Part shown: piece after piece, positions 45,658-54,574 of the stretch | How the letters are laid out: the number at the start of each line of letters is the position of its first letter | Position numbering within the stretch: the stretch's first letter is position 1 | Notes under the pieces: generated by a model | The model's input: the letters and a program-made list of their open reading frames with translations, nothing else | Database searches by the model: none | Told to the model about the DNA's origin: nothing | NCBI GenBank assembly: GCA_002840095.1 | Contig: PGZL01000007.1 | Coordinates: 314,109 to 378,108 of the forward strand | Length of the DNA stretch: 64,000 bases | Reading direction: 5' to 3' | DNA from: Gammaproteobacteria bacterium HGW-Gammaproteobacteria-1 | GTDB lineage: Bacteria; Pseudomonadota; Gammaproteobacteria; Thiohalomonadales; Thiohalomonadaceae | Translations under genes and position numbers: made by a program

Positions 45658-45756
45658 TACTCATTATTAAAAAATACAATACTTGGTTCTCATAAATCGG
45701 TTTTAGTGCAAAAAACCTAATTCTCGGCTGCCCGTATCGAGGCCCGCCGGGGCGGT

Positions 45757-46509
45757 TCAGCGGGGTGAGAGACGGCGGATGCGGTAGTTGAGGCGGCAGC
45801 TGCGACGGGCCGGGTCGAGGGCGGGAAAGGCGGCCAGTTCCCGGCGCAGGCCGGCGGAGGTGGCCGGCAGGCGCAGAAAGGCACCGACGGCGTTTTCGTA
45901 CTGGGACGCGCTCAGGCTGAAGGCCGCCGGGTAGCGGTGTTGCAGGCGCGGGTCTTGAAACCAGCCGCTGGCCCGCAGCTCGGCGGGGGAGCCGAAGTTG
46001 AATACCAGCAGGCCCTCGGGGCTGAGCAGCCGGTCCAGGCGGCGGAACCAGCGCCCGTCCGCCGCCACCGCCCTTTCCGGCTCGCCGTCGCGGTGGCCGA
46101 ACAGGTCGTCGACGATCAGGTCGAAGGGCTCGCCCCGGTACGATTCCACCCATTGCAGGGCATCGGCCTGGTGCAGCGTCACATTGGGTGCAGCCACGCC
46201 GAACCAGCGCCGGGCCACGCGCAGGTGGACGGGGTTCAGCTCCACGCCGACGATGGCCTGGGGTGCAAGAAAATGGTTCAGCTGCCGGATCACCGCCCCG
46301 CCGCCCACGCCCAGCAGCAGGACCCGCCGCACCGCCTGCGGCCGGAAGAAGGCCGGCAGCATCAGCAGGTCCCAGATGCTGCCGGTCACCGGCTGTCGCG
46401 GGTTGTACTGGCTATGGAATACGCCGTTGGTATACAGGCGGCGGGAATTGCCGGCGCTGCGCACCTCGTAGCGGGTCGCGCCTTCCTGTTTGTGCCAGAG
46501 CAGGGCCAA
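45757..46509 (-). CDS. Spermidine synthase-like protein
   Basis: The 250-residue protein has the Rossmann-type methyltransferase fold of polyamine synthases: 'VRRVLLLGVGGGAVIRQLNHFL' for cofactor binding, 'AIVGVELNPVHLRVARRWFG' with an acidic ligand residue, and 'DLIVDDLFGHRDGEP'. Spermidine synthases have DD or DxE at this catalytic position. It lacks a domain for tetramerisation, and the polyamine substrate is not certain. The frame upstream is closed by TAG, so the start must be TTG 46509 or nearby. No Shine-Dalgarno box is visible. Confidence 0.7.
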   Translation of the reverse strand: MALLWHKQEGATRYEVRSAGNSRRLYTNGVFHSQYNPRQPVTGSIWDLLMLPAFFRPQAVRRVLLLGVGGGAVIRQLNHFLAPQAIVGVELNPVHLRVARRWFGVAAPNVTLHQADALQWVESYRGEPFDLIVDDLFGHRDGEPERAVAADGRWFRRLDRLLSPEGLLVFNFGSPAELRASGWFQDPRLQHRYPAAFSLSASQYENAVGAFLRLPATSAGLRRELAAFPALDPARRSCRLNYRIRRLSPR

Positions 46510-46530
46510 GGGAATGGGATGCGGACGAGC

Positions 46531-46674
46531 CTAAGCCGACTTCGTCACAATGACGAGCGGCGGCCCCTCGACGTTGGAGCAGGGCGACGCCGCATATGCA
46601 GTGAAGTATTCGCCGGCGACACAGGGCAGGCAGCAGAAGCCGCTGCGCGCATGCAAAACCTCTTCGATGGTCAT
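46531..46674 (-). CDS. Possible 47-residue Cys-rich peptide
   Basis: The reading frame starts MTIEEVLHARSG and contains 'FCCLPCVAGEY' and 'SPCSN', giving four cysteines in about 20 residues. It ends 21 bp before the spermidine-synthase-like gene, so it might be an upstream operon member. An alternative start lies at 46701. Shadow coding is possible, but no other gene covers this segment. Function unknown. Confidence 0.4.
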   Translation of the reverse strand: MTIEEVLHARSGFCCLPCVAGEYFTAYAASPCSNVEGPPLVIVTKSA

Positions 46675-46747
46675 TCGAATCTCCGGACGATGGGCGCACA
46701 TTGTGCCGCATTTGCCGCGGACGATGCGTGCAGCCAGTGCACGGCGG

Positions 46748-48631
46748 TCAGCCGGAAACGAAGTGGTGCCGATTGATCCCCAGCTTCTTGAGGCGTGAGG
46801 CCAGGGTGGTCGGCTTGATGGCCAGCAGGTGCGCGGCACCGTCGGCACCGAAGATCTTGCCGTTGCAGTGTTCCAGCGCGGCAGTGAGGTTGGCGACCTC
46901 CTGCCGCCGGAGTTCGGCCGCGGTGTGTATGCCCTGCCCCAGGCGGTCGGGCCGCGCCCGCGCCCCGGCAGCCGGCCGCTCGCCGCTGCTGAAATCGAGA
47001 TGCAGGCGCCCTTCCTGGGAGAGAATCACCGCGCGCTCGATGACATTGATCAGTTCGCGGATGTTGCCGGGCCAGTGATAGGCCGCCATGCGCTCGATAT
47101 CGCCGCGCGTGAGCTGCATCCCGGGCTTACCGAATTTGTGGCAGGCAAGTTTGAGGAAATGGGCCGCCAGGATGGGAATGTCTTCCAGCCGCTCGCGCAG
47201 GGGAATGGAGACGATGGGAAACACGTTGAGGCGGAAGTACAGATCCTCACGGAAGCACCGTGCTTCCACCTCCTGTTTCAGATCGCGATTGGTGGCGGCG
47301 ATGATGCGCACATCTACCCGGCGCGTCACCGATTCGCCCACCCGCTCGAACTGCTGCTCCTGCAGCACCCGCAGCAACTTACCCTGAAGCTCCAGCGGAA
47401 TCTCACCGATCTCATCCAGAAACAAAGTGCCGCCATCGGCCAGCTCGAAGCGACCGGCACGGTCGCCCACCGCGCCGGTGAATGCGCCCTTGATGTGGCC
47501 GAAAAACTCGCTCTCGAACAGCTCGTGCGGGATCGAGGCGCAGTTGACGCGAATCATCGGCCGATCGTGACGATCGCTGCTCTCGTGGATGGCACGGGCA
47601 ATCAGCTCCTTGCCGGTGCCGGATTCCCCGGTAATGAGCACCGCGGCACCGGTGGGCGCCACCAGCGCAATCTGCTGCACCACCTGATTGATTGCCGCGC
47701 TGCGGCCGACGATCTCCTTGTAGTTGTGCTGGCTCAGGTACTCCTCCTGCAGGTAGGCGTTCTCCAGTTCCAGCTTCTGCTTCAGCGTCCGCACCTCCTC
47801 CAACGCCTCGCGCAGCTTCTCCTCTGCCTGCTTGCGCTCGCTGATGTCGCGAAACAGCACCACCGCACCAACCAGACGCCTGCCCTCCAGGATGGGAGTA
47901 CTGGTGTATTCCACCGGGATCGCCCGGCGGTCCTTGCGCCAGAACACCTCGTTGTCCACATGGCGCACCTCGCCGTCGCGAAAGGCGGCGAAGATGTGAC
48001 ACTCATGCGCCGGATACTGGCAACCGTCGGCATGACTGTGGTGGATCATCTTGTGTATGTTCCTGCCGATAAGGTCGTCGGCACGCCAGCCCAGCATGCG
48101 CTCGGCGGCGGGGTTGACGAAGGTGGTGTTGCCCTCGGTATCGACGCCATAGATACCCTCGCCTGCGGCATTGAGGATCAGCTGGTTCTGCCGCTCGAAT
48201 TCGCTGAACACCGATTCGATGCTCTTCCAGCGCTCCAGCCCGGCGCGATGCAGCGAGTTCGCCTCGGTGATACGGCGCAACTCCTCCAGCCGATCATAGT
48301 TGCGCAGGGTACAGATCAGCAGATTCTGTTCCTGCGCATCCATCACGCTGGCGGATATCTCCACCCGCACCCGTTCCCCCTGAGCGGTCTGCACATGCAG
48401 TTCGTTGTTCCAGCACCGCCCCTTGTGCAGCACGGCCTGGGTGAAGGCAATCATCCCGGCAATATCCGGCAGGAACACCTGACTGGCGCGCAGCCCGTGC
48501 AACTCCAGCGCGGTATAGCCCAGCAGATTCTGCGCCTCGGGATTGGCCTCGACGATGCGGTCCCCAAACGGATCGATGAGCAGGATCGCCTCACTGAGCT
48601 GATTGAACATGGCGTCGAGTTGTGCTGACAC
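46748..48631 (-). CDS. Sigma-54-dependent activator with two PAS domains
   Basis: The 627-residue protein is a bacterial enhancer-binding protein. Two PAS domains (about 7-115 and 147-268) are followed by a coiled coil and an AAA+ domain with Walker A GESGTGKE (335-342) and the sigma-54 contact loop GAFTGA (382-387). A Fis-type helix-turn-helix ('[25 protein letters not shown]') ends it. PAS2 has an extra '[16 protein letters not shown]' insert with Cys and His residues of the kind seen in related sensors. The start is GTG 48631. It is divergent from a cyanate transporter operon that has a sigma-54 promoter, and it is the probable activator of that operon. Confidence 0.9.
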   Translation of the reverse strand: MSAQLDAMFNQLSEAILLIDPFGDRIVEANPEAQNLLGYTALELHGLRASQVFLPDIAGMIAFTQAVLHKGRCWNNELHVQTAQGERVRVEISASVMDAQEQNLLICTLRNYDRLEELRRITEANSLHRAGLERWKSIESVFSEFERQNQLILNAAGEGIYGVDTEGNTTFVNPAAERMLGWRADDLIGRNIHKMIHHSHADGCQYPAHECHIFAAFRDGEVRHVDNEVFWRKDRRAIPVEYTSTPILEGRRLVGAVVLFRDISERKQAEEKLREALEEVRTLKQKLELENAYLQEEYLSQHNYKEIVGRSAAINQVVQQIALVAPTGAAVLITGESGTGKELIARAIHESSDRHDRPMIRVNCASIPHELFESEFFGHIKGAFTGAVGDRAGRFELADGGTLFLDEIGEIPLELQGKLLRVLQEQQFERVGESVTRRVDVRIIAATNRDLKQEVEARCFREDLYFRLNVFPIVSIPLRERLEDIPILAAHFLKLACHKFGKPGMQLTRGDIERMAAYHWPGNIRELINVIERAVILSQEGRLHLDFSSGERPAAGARARPDRLGQGIHTAAELRRQEVANLTAALEHCNGKIFGADGAAHLLAIKPTTLASRLKKLGINRHHFVSG

Positions 48632-48684
48632 GGCAGGGACTCCGGTGATGGCCTGTACCGGGTATTACAAGTTCGATGCCAATA

Positions 48685-48740
48685 CTACGAAGTCTCGTAA
48701 TCACCGCTACGAATTTCCGCAGGACTACGAATCCCCGTAG
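48685..48740. promoter_or_regulatory. Three tandem palindromic sites, likely enhancers for the adjacent activator
   Basis: Three 16-bp sites share TACGA-N4-YCGTA: CTACGAAGTCTCGTAA (48685-48700), CTACGAATTTCCGCAG (48707-48722, weaker) and CTACGAATCCCCGTAG (48725-48740). Centres are 22 and 18 bp apart, about two helical turns. They lie about 70-120 bp before the -24 box, the usual place for enhancer sites, and also just upstream of the activator gene. Confidence 0.65.
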
Positions 48741-48807
48741 CCCGGATGTCGCGTCCCTGCCCGTGCCTTTGCCGCAATTTCAACGACTTACCGTTCTCCA
48801 TTCCGGA

Positions 48808-48823
48808 TGGCACAGCTCGTGCT
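48808..48823 (+). promoter_or_regulatory. Sigma-54 -24/-12 promoter of the cyanate operon
   Basis: TGGCACAGCTCGTGCT matches the sigma-54 consensus TGGCACG-N4-TTGCW. GG at 48809-48810 and GC at 48821-48822 are separated by exactly 10 bp. Transcription would start near 48835, giving a leader of about 120 bases. Confidence 0.75.
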
Positions 48824-48884
48824 CTATGTACTGCGGGTGCCCGGCACCGCTGCAGTCGCAAGCTCAGGCTACGTCGTCATCACG

Positions 48885-48917
48885 GCCGGCCATGCACTGC
48901 AGCAGTGCACGACCGGC
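48885..48917 (+). promoter_or_regulatory. Leader hairpin before the substrate-binding protein gene
   Basis: TGCACTG-CAG-CAGTGCA (48893-48909) is a perfect 7-bp stem. It is extended by GCCGG (48885-48889) pairing with CCGGC (48913-48917) across a 3-by-3 internal loop. It ends 37 bases before the start codon. Confidence 0.5.
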
Positions 48918-48954
48918 TGCGATGCGCTGTTTTGACACAATGGAGACACAAGCA

Positions 48955-50433
48955 ATGACCTACAAAAGTCTGAACGATCCCTTCAATCCCGCGATCAGCC
49001 TGCGGCACGAGGCCAGCTGCGACTGTCCGTTGTGCAAGACCGCCCGGCACAATCCCGCGGACGACGGCCTGAGCGCCGGCCAGCGCCAGGCAACGCTGGA
49101 GCGGGCAGTGTTCGATTCCGCCGCACCGCAGGCATCCTCGCCGCTCCATGGCGGCGAGAACGAATCCTTCGCTTCCGCCGACGAGATGATGGACCGCGCC
49201 ATCGAAAGCGCCGTGGTGCGCTCGGTGTTCGGCCACAACGAGATGAGTCGCCGCTCCTTCCTCGGCCTGCTCGGTTCCGGCACCGCCGCCGCACTGCTCG
49301 GTTCCATCTTCCCGATGGATGCGGCCAAGGCCGCGCTGAAGGACAGCATGGGCAAGCTGGAGAAGAGCAAGCTCGATGTGGGCTTTGTCCCAATCACCTG
49401 CGCCACGCCGATCATCATGGCGCACCCGATGGGCTTCTATGCCAAGTACGGCCTGGACGTGAATGTGATCAAGACCGCCGGCTGGGCGGTGGCGCGCGAC
49501 AAGTCGCTGTCCAACGAATACGACGCCGCACACATGCTGACCCCGATGCCGCTGGCGATGAGCATGGGCGCCGGCTCCACCGCCAAGCCGTTCATCATGC
49601 CGGCGGTGGAAAACATCAACGGCCAGGCCATCGTGCTGCACGTGGATCACAAGGACAAGCGTGATCCGAAGCAGTGGAAGGGCTTCAAGTTCGGCGTGCC
49701 GTTCGAATATTCCATGCACAACTTCCTGCTGCGCTATTACGTGGCGGAACACGGCCTCGATCCGGACAAGGACATCCAGATCCGCGTGGTGCCGCCGCCG
49801 GAGATGGTGGCCAATCTGCGCGCCGGCAACCTCGATGGCTACCTCTCGCCCGATCCGTTCAACCAGCGCGCGGTATGGGAGAAGGTGGGCTTCATCCACA
49901 CCCTGACCAAGGACATCTGGGAAGGCCATCCCTGCTGCGCCTTTGCCTGCTCCAAGGAGTTTGCGGTGCAGAACCCCAACACCTACGGCGCCCTGCTGCG
50001 CGCCATCATCGACGCGACGCACTACTCGGCCAAGCCGGAAAATCGCATGGAGATCGCCGAAGCCATCGCTCCGAAGAACTACCTCAACCAGCCGGTGCCG
50101 GTGATCCAGCAGGTACTCACCGGGCGCTATGCCGACGGCCTGGGCGGCGTGCAGAACGTGCCCAACCGCATCGACTTCGATCCGTTCCCGTGGCACTCGA
50201 TGGGCGTGTGGATCCTCACCCAGATGAAGCGTTGGGGCTACATCAAGGGTGATGTGAACTACAGGCAGATCGCCGAGGAGGTCTATCTGGCCGCCGACAC
50301 CGCCAAGATCATGAAGGAGCTGGGTTACGAGCCGCCGGCCAAGACCTACCGCAACTACACCATCATGGGCAAGGAGTTCGACTACACCAAGCCTGAAGAA
50401 TACGTCCAGAGCTTTGCCATCCGGAGGACATGA
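48955..50433 (+). CDS. cynA: CynA/NrtA-family ABC substrate-binding protein with long Cys-bearing N-terminal extension
   Basis: The 492-residue protein belongs to the CmpA/NrtA/CynA group that binds bicarbonate, nitrate or cyanate in the periplasm. Here cyanate is inferred from the downstream cyanase. A twin-arginine-like signal lies unusually deep: 'SRRSFLGLLG' at about 98-107, with cleavage near AKA (about 127). The 97 residues before it are acidic and contain CDCPLC (Cys22, 24, 27). The mature part has 'VGFVPITCATPIIMAHPMGFYAKYGLDV' typical of the family. ATG 48955 follows TGGAG. The stop overlaps the permease start. Confidence 0.8.
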   Translation: MTYKSLNDPFNPAISLRHEASCDCPLCKTARHNPADDGLSAGQRQATLERAVFDSAAPQASSPLHGGENESFASADEMMDRAIESAVVRSVFGHNEMSRRSFLGLLGSGTAAALLGSIFPMDAAKAALKDSMGKLEKSKLDVGFVPITCATPIIMAHPMGFYAKYGLDVNVIKTAGWAVARDKSLSNEYDAAHMLTPMPLAMSMGAGSTAKPFIMPAVENINGQAIVLHVDHKDKRDPKQWKGFKFGVPFEYSMHNFLLRYYVAEHGLDPDKDIQIRVVPPPEMVANLRAGNLDGYLSPDPFNQRAVWEKVGFIHTLTKDIWEGHPCCAFACSKEFAVQNPNTYGALLRAIIDATHYSAKPENRMEIAEAIAPKNYLNQPVPVIQQVLTGRYADGLGGVQNVPNRIDFDPFPWHSMGVWILTQMKRWGYIKGDVNYRQIAEEVYLAADTAKIMKELGYEPPAKTYRNYTIMGKEFDYTKPEEYVQSFAIRRT

Positions 50434-51263
50434 TGCACAAGTCCCTGTCATTCAGGGCAGCGGTGGTATCCCTGGTGCTGTTGACGCTCTTCCTCGGAAT
50501 CTGGGAAGGGCTCAACAGCGCCGTCAAGGACAAAGCCCCCCTGTCCGAATACGAGCTGTTGATGGGCGGCGCCTCGCAGGAGGCGCGCGTCCCCCCGCCA
50601 TCCGACGTGTTCCGGCTCGCCATGGAAGAGCTGGGCAATCCCTTCTACGACGCCGGCCCCAACGATAAGGGCATCGGCATCCAGCTGGGTTATTCGCTCT
50701 ACCGTGTGCTGACCGGCTTCTTCCTCGCTGCACTGATCGCCCTGCCCATCGGTTTTCTGGTCGGCATGTCGCCGTTGATGCACAAGGCGCTGAATCCGTT
50801 CATCCAGGTATTGCGGCCAATCTCGCCGCTGGCCTGGATGCCGCTCGCCCTGTTCATCATCAAGGACTCGGAGACCTCGGCGATCTTCGTCATCTTCATC
50901 TGTTCCATCTGGCCGATGCTGATCAATACCGCCTTCGGTGTGGCCAACGTGCGCCAGGACTGGGTGAACGTGGCGCGGACCCATGAACTGGGCCCGTTGC
51001 AGACCGCCTTCCAGGTGATCCTGCCCGCCGCCGCGCCCACCATTCTCACCGGCATGCGCATTTCCATCGGCATCGCCTGGCTGGTGATCGTCGCCGCCGA
51101 GATGCTCGTCGGCGGCACCGGCATCGGTTATTACGTGTGGAACGAATGGAACAACCTCGATCTGGCCAGCGTCATTTTCTCCATCGTGATGATCGGCATG
51201 GTCGGCATGTTGCTCGACATCGCACTGGGCAGCATCAGCCGCCTGGTCGAGTACGAAGAATAG
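50430..51263 (+). CDS. cynB: ABC transporter permease, NrtB/CynB type
   Basis: The 277-residue inner-membrane protein has an N-terminal anchor and about five further helices. The cytoplasmic EAA loop reads 'VARTHELGPLQTAFQVILPAAAPTILTGMRI' and binds the ATPase. It belongs with the nitrate/cyanate/taurine permeases. It starts in an ATGA overlap with cynA (a second ATG follows at once) and lies 10 bp before the ATPase gene. Substrate assignment depends on context. Confidence 0.85.
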   Translation: MMHKSLSFRAAVVSLVLLTLFLGIWEGLNSAVKDKAPLSEYELLMGGASQEARVPPPSDVFRLAMEELGNPFYDAGPNDKGIGIQLGYSLYRVLTGFFLAALIALPIGFLVGMSPLMHKALNPFIQVLRPISPLAWMPLALFIIKDSETSAIFVIFICSIWPMLINTAFGVANVRQDWVNVARTHELGPLQTAFQVILPAAAPTILTGMRISIGIAWLVIVAAEMLVGGTGIGYYVWNEWNNLDLASVIFSIVMIGMVGMLLDIALGSISRLVEYEE

Positions 51264-51273
51264 GAGCCCCGCC

Positions 51274-52182
51274 ATGAGCAGTCATTTCGTCGAAGTCCAG
51301 GGCCTCGCCAAACGTTACCCGTCGCCAGGCGGCGCGCAGGCACTGACCGTGTTCGAAAACGCCAACTTCGGCATCAACAAGGGCGAGTTCGTCTGCATCA
51401 TCGGCCATTCCGGCTGCGGCAAGTCCACCATCCTCAACATCCTCGCCGGCCTCGACGAGGCCAGCGACGGCGTGGTGATCATGAACGGCAAGGAGGTGTC
51501 TGGACCCAGCCTGGAACGCGGCGTGGTGTTCCAGAACTACAGCCTGCTGCCCTGGCGCAGCACGCTGAAGAACATCACCTTCGCCGTGCAGGCGCGCTGG
51601 CCCGGCTGGAGCAGGGACCAGGTGGTGGAGCACAGCATGAAGTTTCTTGAACTGGTCGGCCTCAAGGGCGTCGAGCAGCGCAAACCGTCGCAGCTCTCCG
51701 GCGGCATGCGCCAGCGCGTCAGCATTGCTCGCGCCTTTGCCACCCAGCCGCAACTGCTGCTGATGGACGAGCCGTTCGGCGCGCTGGATGCCCTGACCCG
51801 CGGCATGATTCAGGAGGAGCTGATCAAGATATGGGAAGAGACCCACCAGACCGTATTCATGATCACCCACGACGTGGACGAGGCAATCCTGCTCTCCGAT
51901 CGCATCCTGCTGATGACCAACGGCCCGCAGGCGCGGGTGGCCGAATCGGTGCAGGTATCCATTCCGCGCCCGCGCAGCCGCACCGACATCATCCACCATC
52001 CGGCCTACTACAAAATCCGCAACCATCTGGTGGACTTCCTGGTGAACCGCTCGAAGGAGCTGTCCGGTTCGGCACAGCGCCAGGACTTCTCCGCCGTGGA
52101 CAGTACCCATCCCGCGGTGGTCGATCCGGGCACCGCTGCGGAGACTGCGCCCACGATCACTTACAGGCAGGCTGCCGGGTAA
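51274..52182 (+). CDS. cynD: ABC transporter ATPase, NrtD/CynD type
   Basis: The 302-residue ATPase has Walker A 'GHSGCGKST', the signature 'LSGGMRQRVSIARA', Walker B 'LLMDEPFG' and the switch His in 'MITHDVDEAI'. It couples ATP hydrolysis to anion uptake through the adjacent permease. It is of the NrtD/SsuB/TauB type without a fused substrate domain. The C-terminal 50 residues are an extension that I do not recognise. The gene precedes cynS by 46 bp. Confidence 0.88.
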   Translation: MSSHFVEVQGLAKRYPSPGGAQALTVFENANFGINKGEFVCIIGHSGCGKSTILNILAGLDEASDGVVIMNGKEVSGPSLERGVVFQNYSLLPWRSTLKNITFAVQARWPGWSRDQVVEHSMKFLELVGLKGVEQRKPSQLSGGMRQRVSIARAFATQPQLLLMDEPFGALDALTRGMIQEELIKIWEETHQTVFMITHDVDEAILLSDRILLMTNGPQARVAESVQVSIPRPRSRTDIIHHPAYYKIRNHLVDFLVNRSKELSGSAQRQDFSAVDSTHPAVVDPGTAAETAPTITYRQAAG

Positions 52183-52228
52183 CGGCAAACTGACGGCTAT
52201 TCCCCCACATGCACTCAGGAGACAAACG

Positions 52229-52669
52229 ATGAACAAGATTGCAATGACCGAAGCCATCATCATGGCCAAGACCCAATCCGGCCTCGGCTGGGAAGATATC
52301 GCCGCCAGGGTGGGCCTGGCGCCGGTATTCCTTACCTCCGCCTGCCTCGGCATGAACAGCCTCAAGCCGGAGATTGCCGACAAGGTGTGCGCGGTACTGG
52401 GCCTCCCGGGCGAGGTTTCTGTCGCGCTGCAGCAGTTTCCGCACAAGAGCTGGGACAAGGCCGTCCCCACTGACCCGGTGATCTACCGCTGGTATGAAAT
52501 CGTCGGGGTCTACGGCGACACCATCAAGGAACTGATCCACGAGAAATTCGGCGACGGCATCATGAGCGCCATCGACTTTTCCATGCACATCGACAAGGAG
52601 AAAAATCCCGCCGGCGATCGCGTAGTGGTAACCATGAACGGCAAGTTCCTGCCCTACAAGAGCTGGTAA
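52229..52669 (+). CDS. cynS: Cyanate hydratase (cyanase)
   Basis: Cyanase converts cyanate and bicarbonate to ammonia and CO2 through carbamate. The 146-residue protein has the N-terminal POU-like helical domain ('GLGWEDIAARVGLAPVFLTSACLG') and the catalytic C-terminal part 'YRWYEIVGVYGDTIKELIHEKFGDGIMSAIDFS'. That part supplies the Arg, Glu and Ser of the active site known from E. coli CynS. An AGGAGA box precedes ATG 52229. It ends the cynABDS operon, which lets the cell use cyanate as nitrogen source, as expected under sigma-54 control. Confidence 0.95.
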   Translation: MNKIAMTEAIIMAKTQSGLGWEDIAARVGLAPVFLTSACLGMNSLKPEIADKVCAVLGLPGEVSVALQQFPHKSWDKAVPTDPVIYRWYEIVGVYGDTIKELIHEKFGDGIMSAIDFSMHIDKEKNPAGDRVVVTMNGKFLPYKSW

Positions 52670-52767
52670 CAGACATCCCCGCTACGTCCTGCCCGCATGT
52701 TGCGGCATCCTCATGCCCGGCATGCCGGCGGGGACGGAACCGCGCAACATGCGCCTGTAGTGGCCGC

Positions 52768-53310
52768 TCATGCGAATTGTGAGGCGTGATTGCCATCATC
52801 CCTGGCCCTGCGCGTAGGCATTCCACCGGCCGCGTGAGCGGAAATTTCAGGGCGGGTCAAAAACAGAAACAGCCCCAGGGCTATCAACAGCATGCTGGCG
52901 GCGCCGATGATCGCCACCGGATAGCCGAGATTGCCGGCCAGTTCCAGCTGGCTGTATTTGATCACCATGATCAGCCCCTCCAGCACCAGGGCTATGCACA
53001 CCACACCGACGAAGCGAGCCACCGAGCGGCGCACGGCGGCGAAAATGTCCTCGTCATTCTCCTGTACGTATTCCTTGCCGACGTTGAGGCCAAGCTCGAA
53101 GGCCGCCAGCGATATCACCGCCGCGTTGATGGAAGCTATCAGGCCGCTGGTCATGCCACCGACGTGGCTGATGGCTCCGGCGAACTCCCGCACGGAAAGC
53201 ACGGCGAAGGCGATGGACAGCGCCATAAACAGCAGCGAGAAGAAGATCGCCAGTAGCGCACGCAGGCGTGCGGTGGGTGCGGTGTCATTGGCAGTTTCAG
53301 CTATGGACAT
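52768..53310 (-). CDS. Four-helix inner-membrane protein of unknown function
   Basis: The 180-residue protein has four predicted transmembrane segments (about 18-48, 58-82, 108-128, 138-160). Between them are polar loops with 'KEYVQENDEDIF' and a conserved-looking 'FVGVVCIALVLEGLIMVIKYSQLELAGNLGYPVA'-type stretch. The layout is similar to the PsiE-like protein at 54568, although the two are not obviously alike in sequence. ATG 53310 follows AAAGGA at good distance; ATG 53337 is an alternative. It converges with cynS. Function unknown. Confidence 0.65.
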   Translation of the reverse strand: MSIAETANDTAPTARLRALLAIFFSLLFMALSIAFAVLSVREFAGAISHVGGMTSGLIASINAAVISLAAFELGLNVGKEYVQENDEDIFAAVRRSVARFVGVVCIALVLEGLIMVIKYSQLELAGNLGYPVAIIGAASMLLIALGLFLFLTRPEISAHAAGGMPTRRARDDGNHASQFA

Positions 53311-53628
53311 ACGGCTTTCCTTTATGTCTATCGTCATGATGGTCGGTCCTTGGTGAATACCTGGCGTTCGACACAATGGGCCGTGACCGGTTCCATGGGG
53401 GCGCCACCCGGATCACAGAGCTGTGACGCAGCACTAACTTTTCATTACGAGGTGTCCCTGTCAGCCGGTAATTGCACATTTCATCGTAGTAATACCATCG
53501 GCGCAGAGTTTGCGCATGATGGACACAAATTCCGGTCTACGCTTATTGGGGGCTCGTCGTAACCGGCAGTACCCCGCACGTGCACGAGCACAATCCCGAT
53601 CCCCACTTTCAGATCGATGGAGGCGGCC
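53311..53628. other. Divergent gap without a gene
   Basis: The 318-bp space separates two divergent genes. It holds GCGCA-GAGTT-TGCGC (53501-53515), a small dyad, and otherwise no clear promoter, repeat or coding frame that I can support. Confidence 0.4.
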
Positions 53629-54102
53629 ATGAACAGACACAGCGCCGACCACGCCACGTTCACCGTCGAACGCACCTTGCCGGTGGCCCCGGCCGAGGCA
53701 TTCAGGGCCTGGGCCGATCCGGCCGTCAAGGAACTCTGGTTCCGCGGCCCGGACGAATGGAGCCGGTCCGACTACGAGCTCGACTTTCGCATCGGCGGCC
53801 ATGAGCACGTCGCCGGCGGTCCACCCGAGGGACCGTTGCACGTCTACGATGCACGCATCGAGGACATCGTGCCCAATGAACGCATCGTGTACACCTACGA
53901 CATGTATCTGGACGAACAGCGGATATCGGTATCGGTGTCCACTGTTGAATTCCGGCCGGAAGGCCGCGGCACGCGCCTGATCTTCACCGAACAGGACGTC
54001 TTTCTCGACGGCGCCGATTCCCGCGGTTCACGCGAGAGCGGTACGCGCGATTTGCTCGATCAGCTGGAGGCCGCACTGATCCACAGCGATATGGGCATGT
54101 GA
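53629..54102 (+). CDS. SRPBCC/AHSA1-type ligand-binding protein
   Basis: The 157-residue cytoplasmic protein has the START-like fold used by Aha1-related and polyketide-cyclase-like proteins: 'TVERTLPVAPAEAFRAWADPAVKELWF' at the N terminus, then 'GRGTRLIFTEQDVFLDG'. A GGAGG box lies before ATG 53629. Proteins of this type often occur with YciI/DUF1330-like proteins, as here 29 bp downstream. Ligand unknown. Confidence 0.85.
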   Translation: MNRHSADHATFTVERTLPVAPAEAFRAWADPAVKELWFRGPDEWSRSDYELDFRIGGHEHVAGGPPEGPLHVYDARIEDIVPNERIVYTYDMYLDEQRISVSVSTVEFRPEGRGTRLIFTEQDVFLDGADSRGSRESGTRDLLDQLEAALIHSDMGM

Positions 54103-54130
54103 CGCCCGACAGAATGGAGGAGATGCCATC

Positions 54131-54574
54131 ATGCGATTCATGATTCTGCTCAAGGCCGACAAAAGCACGGAAGCCGGCAAACTGCCCAGCACCGAAATGC
54201 TGGCAGCCATGGGAAAGTACAACGAGGAGCTGGTGAATGCCGGCGTCATGCTCGCCGGGGAGGGCCTACAGCCCACCGCCAGGGGGGTGCGGGTACGCTT
54301 CTCCGGCGACAGGCGTACCGTAACCGAAGGTCCGTTTGACGATACCGGCCTGATCGCCGGCTTCTGGATATTCAACGTCAAATCCATGGACGAGGCCATC
54401 GCATGGGTCAAACGCTGCCCCAACCCACTGGAGGGGGACGCTGAAATAGAGATCCGCCGGATTTACGAGGCGGACGATTTCGGCGCCGAATTCACCCCCG
54501 AGCTGCGCGAGGCGGAGGAACGGGTCCGTGAACACATCGCCCGGCACGACAAGCCGGCGGATACGCGTCACTGA
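54131..54574 (+). CDS. YciI-family protein
   Basis: The 147-residue protein has the ferredoxin-like dimeric fold of YciI: 'RFMILLKADKSTEAG' start, 'MGKYNEELVNAGVMLAGEGL' and 'GPFDDTGLIAGFWIFNVKSMDEAI'. The catalytic role of the family is not settled; some members act on small electrophiles. A GGAGGAG box lies a few bases before ATG 54131. It forms a pair with the SRPBCC gene and converges with the PsiE-like gene (7-bp overlap). Confidence 0.85.
   Translation: MRFMILLKADKSTEAGKLPSTEMLAAMGKYNEELVNAGVMLAGEGLQPTARGVRVRFSGDRRTVTEGPFDDTGLIAGFWIFNVKSMDEAIAWVKRCPNPLEGDAEIEIRRIYEADDFGAEFTPELREAEERVREHIARHDKPADTRH

Noticed and set aside
48955-52182. Nitrate assimilation transporter NrtABD
   Set aside because: The family alone cannot separate nitrate, bicarbonate and cyanate, but the operon ends with cyanase and has no nitrate or nitrite reductase.
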